A stretch of 64,000 bases of DNA from Cryptomeria japonica (lineage: Eukaryota > Streptophyta > Pinopsida > Cupressales > Cupressaceae). This document shows positions 60,201 to 64,000 of this stretch, piece by piece; the stretch's first letter is position 1, and each line of letters opens with the position of its first letter. A program made the position numbers and the translations under genes. The stretch covers positions 507,433,942 to 507,497,941 of the forward strand of contig NC_081410.1 in the NCBI RefSeq assembly GCF_030272615.1, read 5' to 3'. The notes under the pieces are model-generated. The model saw only the letters and a program-made list of their open reading frames with translations. It was not told the origin of the DNA and made no database searches.

Positions 60201-61970
60201 TCCTTCTTTTTCACCTTGGACTTGGGAATGTGGGCATAGCAAACTACATCCTTCTCTTCCATCTCCTTCATGAACTGCTTGCCTTCTATGAACAACACTT
60301 TGGCATCCTTTCCCTTTTATTCTATCTCACTCTCCATCAGGGGTAAAAGTTATATCACCTTACCATCTTTGGTGATTGAATAGGTGTTTCTAACTCCATG
60401 ATGGTAAGCATTCAAATCAAACTGCCATGGTCTCCCAAATAGGAGGTGACATGCATCCATCTTGGATATATCAAATAGCAATCTATCATTGTATGATCCA
60501 ATCTGAAACTTCGCCCATGCCTTCTCTTCTACCACTGCTTGCTGACCTTGGGTGATCCATGAGACCTTATAGGGGTAAGGATGAGGCAACCTTATCTATT
60601 TTAGCTTCTCTACCATTTCATGTGATACAAAGTTTTCGGTAGACCCGGAGTCTATCAAGACCTTGCATACCTTTCCTCCAACCTTGTAGGTAGTTTTGAA
60701 AAGACACTTTCTTTGTGGGGGCTCCTTATCAGGTACCTTCATGGTGATCACTGCTCTACTCATCATCAGAGCCTCTCCTCTTTTAGGGTAGCCATAGCTA
60801 TCAGGAGCATTAACACTTTGATAGGTGTTTGCACTTGCCACACTTTGGCAATCAGATTCCTGCACCAAATTACTTCTCCTTTCTCCCATGGAGCTAGAAG
60901 CCTTCTCCGAACACCTATTGGCCATGTGCCCTTCTTGGTTGTAGTTATATCATCTAGGAGGTCCTCTATCTTGGTATCTTCCTCTAGAGGGTGGTCTTCT
61001 ACCCCTAAAGTTCCCTCTTGGATTGTACCCCCCTCCTTGGTTGTAACTGCTCTTTTCTCTATTTCCTTCTTGGATAGAGTCACCTTGGTATCCAAACCAT
61101 TTCCTCTACCTCTAAAAGGGCCTCTTCACCCTCTTTTTTTCTCCCTTTACCTCTTCCATTTTGTTCCTACCTTCTCTTCAACTTATCCTCCACCTTGAGT
61201 GCCAATTGAAAGCACTTTTGGACTGTCTCTGGGGTGTGGAGATTCAAATCTTCTTGGATTGTAAATATCAATCCATTGAGATATCTTGCCACCTTCTCAT
61301 CTTTACTCTCTTTCACCTTGGTCCTCACGCACAACTTCATGAACTCCTCTATATAGGAAATCACGTCCATCTCCTTCTGCTTCAAATTTTGTCTTCTCTT
61401 ATGCAATTGGACATTATAGTACATTAGAACATAGGCTTCCTTCACCAAATCCATCATCTTCTTCCAAGTAGCAAATTTTCTTTTTCCCTCTTTCACCCTC
61501 TCATCTTGGATGAAAGTCCACCAAGTCAGTGCACCCCCTTTCATTTTGGATTGGCCCATCTTCACCCTTTGGTGCTCTTGTATGTCTTCACTCTCAAATA
61601 ATTTGTCTAAGAAGTCTATCCACTCCATCACTGTATCCGGTTCCATCTTACCAACAAACACTGGCAGATCCAATTTCACATCCATTGTTCTTCTTTCCAT
61701 GGACTTGAGGACAGTCATCAGGGGTCTCTAGTCTATAGGACCCTCTAGCTCTTCCTACCTAGGGATATCCTCTTCATCCCCTTCTTCAACACTTCCAGAG
61801 TCTCTTTCTCCCCTCTCCACTCTGTCCTTCAACCGATCCATCTCATTTCTCAAGGCCTGATTCTCAGCCTTGACTACTCTGCTCTCTACTCTCTGCTTCT
61901 TCACCAGGATATTCAACTCAACATTGGTCATTCTTGATGGTACATCTTGGGATCCCTCTTCTTCTGACAT
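57241..61970 (-). pseudogene. Gypsy gag-pol polyprotein with chromodomain
   Basis: Likely start is the ATG at 61970 (MSEEEGSQDVPSRM). Gag: LDLPVFVGKMEPDTVMEWID, then GGALTWW; the zinc knuckle YNYNQEGHMANRC has lost Cys residues to Tyr or stop. Protease: VLIDSGSTENFVSHEM with intact DSG (60644-60652). Reverse transcriptase: [34 protein letters not shown] and YLDD (59578-59589). RNase H lies at about 59170-58850 with stops. Integrase: an HHCC-like region near 58560-58430, then MDFVLGLPRKRRGFDN, IISDRDVKFIGHFW and CQVDGKTEVVNRSL, giving D, D and E. Chromodomain: IEYLVAWQDKPNSEVVWM. Frameshifts occur near 59930 and stops between domains. Confidence 0.9.
57296..57306 (-). promoter_or_regulatory. 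Gypsy polypurine tract
   Basis: TACTCCCCCGG on plus reads CCGGGGGAGTA on minus, directly before the 3' LTR. It lies inside the gag-pol frame. Confidence 0.75.
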
Positions 61971-62005
61971 CTTGTCTTCTTCTCCAGTACAAAGTACACT
62001 CCTAT

Positions 62006-62017
62006 GCTTTGATACCA
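62006..62017 (-). promoter_or_regulatory. Gypsy primer binding site
   Basis: On the minus strand TGGTATCAAAGC follows the LTR end CATCA by two bases. It is a tRNA-Met-type site with one base different from TGGTATCAGAGC. Confidence 0.8.
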
Positions 62018-62019
62018 CT

Positions 62020-63537
62020 TGATGCAGACACCTCCTTACACCTAAGGACAAATCCCAAAGGTTAGGGTCGGGCCCTTCAAATGAAAAAAATGACCCTACA
62101 AGGAAGGACTCCACACCTTAAGTTTTTGAACTACTCTCAACTACTCAAGCCTAACACCTACTCAAAATGAGTAAATGGCTTCAACTTCTTAAAAATGCCT
62201 CACTGATAACTCCTACTCTTAGAGGCTTCGGAATTGGTCCATTCATGACTACTGAGGACTGCTCCAAGCATTGGTTTATGGTTTTGTTTTCCAATCCTTA
62301 TACCTCCTTTGGAAACCTACCCCGTAGGCTAGTAGCCCTATTTAGTGAGAGAATTGACCTTAACTCCAAAATATTCACACACTCTAATGAACTAGCCACC
62401 ATTCTAGATACCCTGTTGGGAGTTACACTCATCCCCAAAATGGATTGGAAAGATCTGCAACCTAAGAATCTGAACCCCTTAGAAGCCTAGAGCCCTGATT
62501 AGGGCGATTAGGCCTAATTTACAAAGAAACCCCCTTTACCAGTATCCCAACTACAAAAACAACTTTATGAACATGTGGGGAATGTTTAATAACCTCTAAT
62601 TCTAGGGTTACATGCCTGGAATCCACCGCTATCAGATTTTATGATGAATGTCCTTAAATTTGCTCAAGGTAGTCACATAGAGATGCCTACCTAGTTTTGC
62701 TTCTTTCTACTCTCAACCAAGGCTCCCCTACAAAAACCCATGAAAACCTTAATGTAAATTTTCCAATCTTTCACTCCACCAAAGGAATTAACTTCTAGAG
62801 AAAGGCGATGCAACATATGGCCATTTTCAAATAAAACCCTAGCCAAACCCTTACTTTTTGAGTTATAGTTAGAAAAGTGAAGGGTTCTCACTACATAGAC
62901 ACAATCAAAGTCTCCGAACACCACCAAATAAAATCTATTTCATTCCTCCATATACTCCAAGAGTTGTGTGACTCTATTCAATCCGTACAAGCACTTACAA
63001 TCACTACAAACTCAGAATTTTAGGGAAAACTTCAATATTTCAGTGTTTTATTGCTTCACAACTTCAAAGCACAACATTAGCCACCTTGGGAATCATGTCC
63101 ACAAATTTTATACAACTCTCCAATGGTTTCCAACCAAATTTGGAGGAGGTTGGAGGCATTGAAAGGCTTCCACCAACTGCATTTTGAAAAGTTGCACTTT
63201 TGCACTCAAAAGTTGCATTTTCAAAAATTATAATCTTGCACAAAATGTTGTCAAAATCTCCAAGGTTGGGATCCACACACTTGGATCAACCAAACACCCC
63301 TAAAACATGTTAAAAACCTATCAAACACAAAACCAAACCTTCTACTACCCCTATTAACCACATTGTCCTAATTGGCTTATCAATTTGCCTAATTGGTGAC
63401 ATGGGTTTACATGGTGGGGTTTATTGAATACATGAAACAAAATTTCATAAACACAAGACACACTAAGACAACTATTATGGTCCTAATCTTCATCCTCAGA
63501 GCCATTATTTTCTTGTTGATGAGGTGCACCTGCACCA
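62020..63537 (-). repeat. Gypsy 5' LTR
   Basis: It matches 55777-57295 throughout with scattered substitutions. On the minus strand it starts TGGTGCAGGTGCACC and ends GTGTCTGCATCA. Confidence 0.85.
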
Positions 63538-63542
63538 CCACT

Positions 63543-64000
63543 GTGGTGTTTATACCCACAATATCTATATACTTGATCAAGGTATACAAATATTACATTG
63601 AGGAAATTGCACATGCAATCAGGCCAACCTCCTAGAGGTCATTGCTCAAATATAAGTTTCACTAACTTACATAGTACTACAAGATGATTACAAACAAAAA
63701 TGAACTCATAATATGCATCTAACGGTGATGGATAAGTTCCAGTTTAACCTATGTTAACCCTCATTGTGTAGCGGTTTTGTTGATGCTCTATTCTACTAGT
63801 GATTTACACTCTGCACATGAAACTGCACACAACACTTCCATTCACTGACCAAAGAGAATATCGTTGATCTCTAAAATATTTGCAACCGAAATTGCATTCC
63901 ATAACATGTTTAATCCATCATTAAAGGATCTCCTTAAATACATTTCTAACTTTTCACCATGTCGGTTTCAATGAAAAATATAATCCTGTTGGATGGCAGA
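63543..64000 (-). repeat. Element E LTR, right fragment
   Basis: Begins GTGGTGTTTATACCCACAAT, continuing the LTR interrupted at 55776, and runs out of the window. The text resembles copia LTRs at 38.3 kb, for example ATTGCACATGCAATCAGGC beside AATGCACATGCATTCAAGC. No gene lies in it. Confidence 0.55.

Larger units (their letters stand above)
55777..63537 (-). mobile_element. Ty3/gypsy chromovirus-type retrotransposon
   Basis: LTRs of 1519 bp (55777-57295) and 1518 bp (62020-63537), flanked by CCACT on both sides. On the minus strand the order is primer site, gag, protease, reverse transcriptase, RNase H, integrase, chromodomain, purine tract. The nearly equal LTRs and perfect target duplication suggest that it is younger than C or the copia copy, although several stops and frameshifts show that it is no longer active. 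It inserted into the LTR of element E. Confidence 0.9.

Noticed and set aside
63481-63542. GAGGTGCACCTGCACC palindrome-like sequence as a possible regulatory site
   Set aside because: It is the LTR terminus of the gypsy element and its target duplication.

Overview
The window looks like intergenic DNA from a large, repeat-swollen plant nuclear genome. A gymnosperm such as a conifer is my best guess. The inference rests on old, mutated Ty1/copia and Ty3/gypsy elements with tRNA-iMet-type primer sites, many nested insertions, AT-rich spacers, and no intact host gene in 64 kb. I saw no rRNA, tRNA, CRISPR array or bacterial-style operon. Almost every coding stretch is a decayed mobile-element gene.

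Layout. 1-3772: 3' part of element A (end of a long ORF2 plus its 3' LTR). 3773-10665: a CT-rich simple-repeat block split by element B (4833-9433, minus strand, target duplication CCTTT). 10680-17461: short tandem repeats, a broken transposon-like reading frame, a 358-bp satellite, a 187-bp duplication and a minus-strand coding remnant (family F, copy 1). 17462-20005: a small LTR element without recognisable genes. 21007-35974: element C (plus strand), into whose ORF2 element D (24287-31894, plus strand) has jumped. 35975-38062: AT-rich DNA and TATG-type repeats. 38063-44995: a Ty1/copia element (minus strand). 45070-45970: a second CT-rich block. 46327-48780: a broken coding remnant split by a 1640-bp insertion with a perfect 20-bp target duplication. 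48671-55572: mostly empty, with a short ORF at 51040 and family F copy 2 at 52085-53127. 55573-64000: an LTR (element E) split by a Ty3/gypsy chromovirus (55777-63537, minus strand, target duplication CCACT).

The most interesting content is the family formed by A, B, C and D. C and D have full LTRs, a primer binding site and a polypurine tract. Yet instead of gag-pol they carry ORF1 (long coiled coil plus four CCHC zinc knuckles, no recognisable capsid) and ORF2 (about 1050-1090 codons, conserved N-terminal blocks, Lys/Glu-rich middle, helical C-terminus). I see no protease, integrase, reverse transcriptase or RNase H in either. The primer site, the duplicated purine tract and an LTR motif near the 3' end are shared with the copia element at 38063-44995. 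My hypothesis is that the family is non-autonomous and uses copia-type enzymes supplied in trans. The function of ORF2 is unknown to me.

Boundaries come from reading LTR ends, primer sites, purine tracts and target duplications by eye. No alignment or database search was run.
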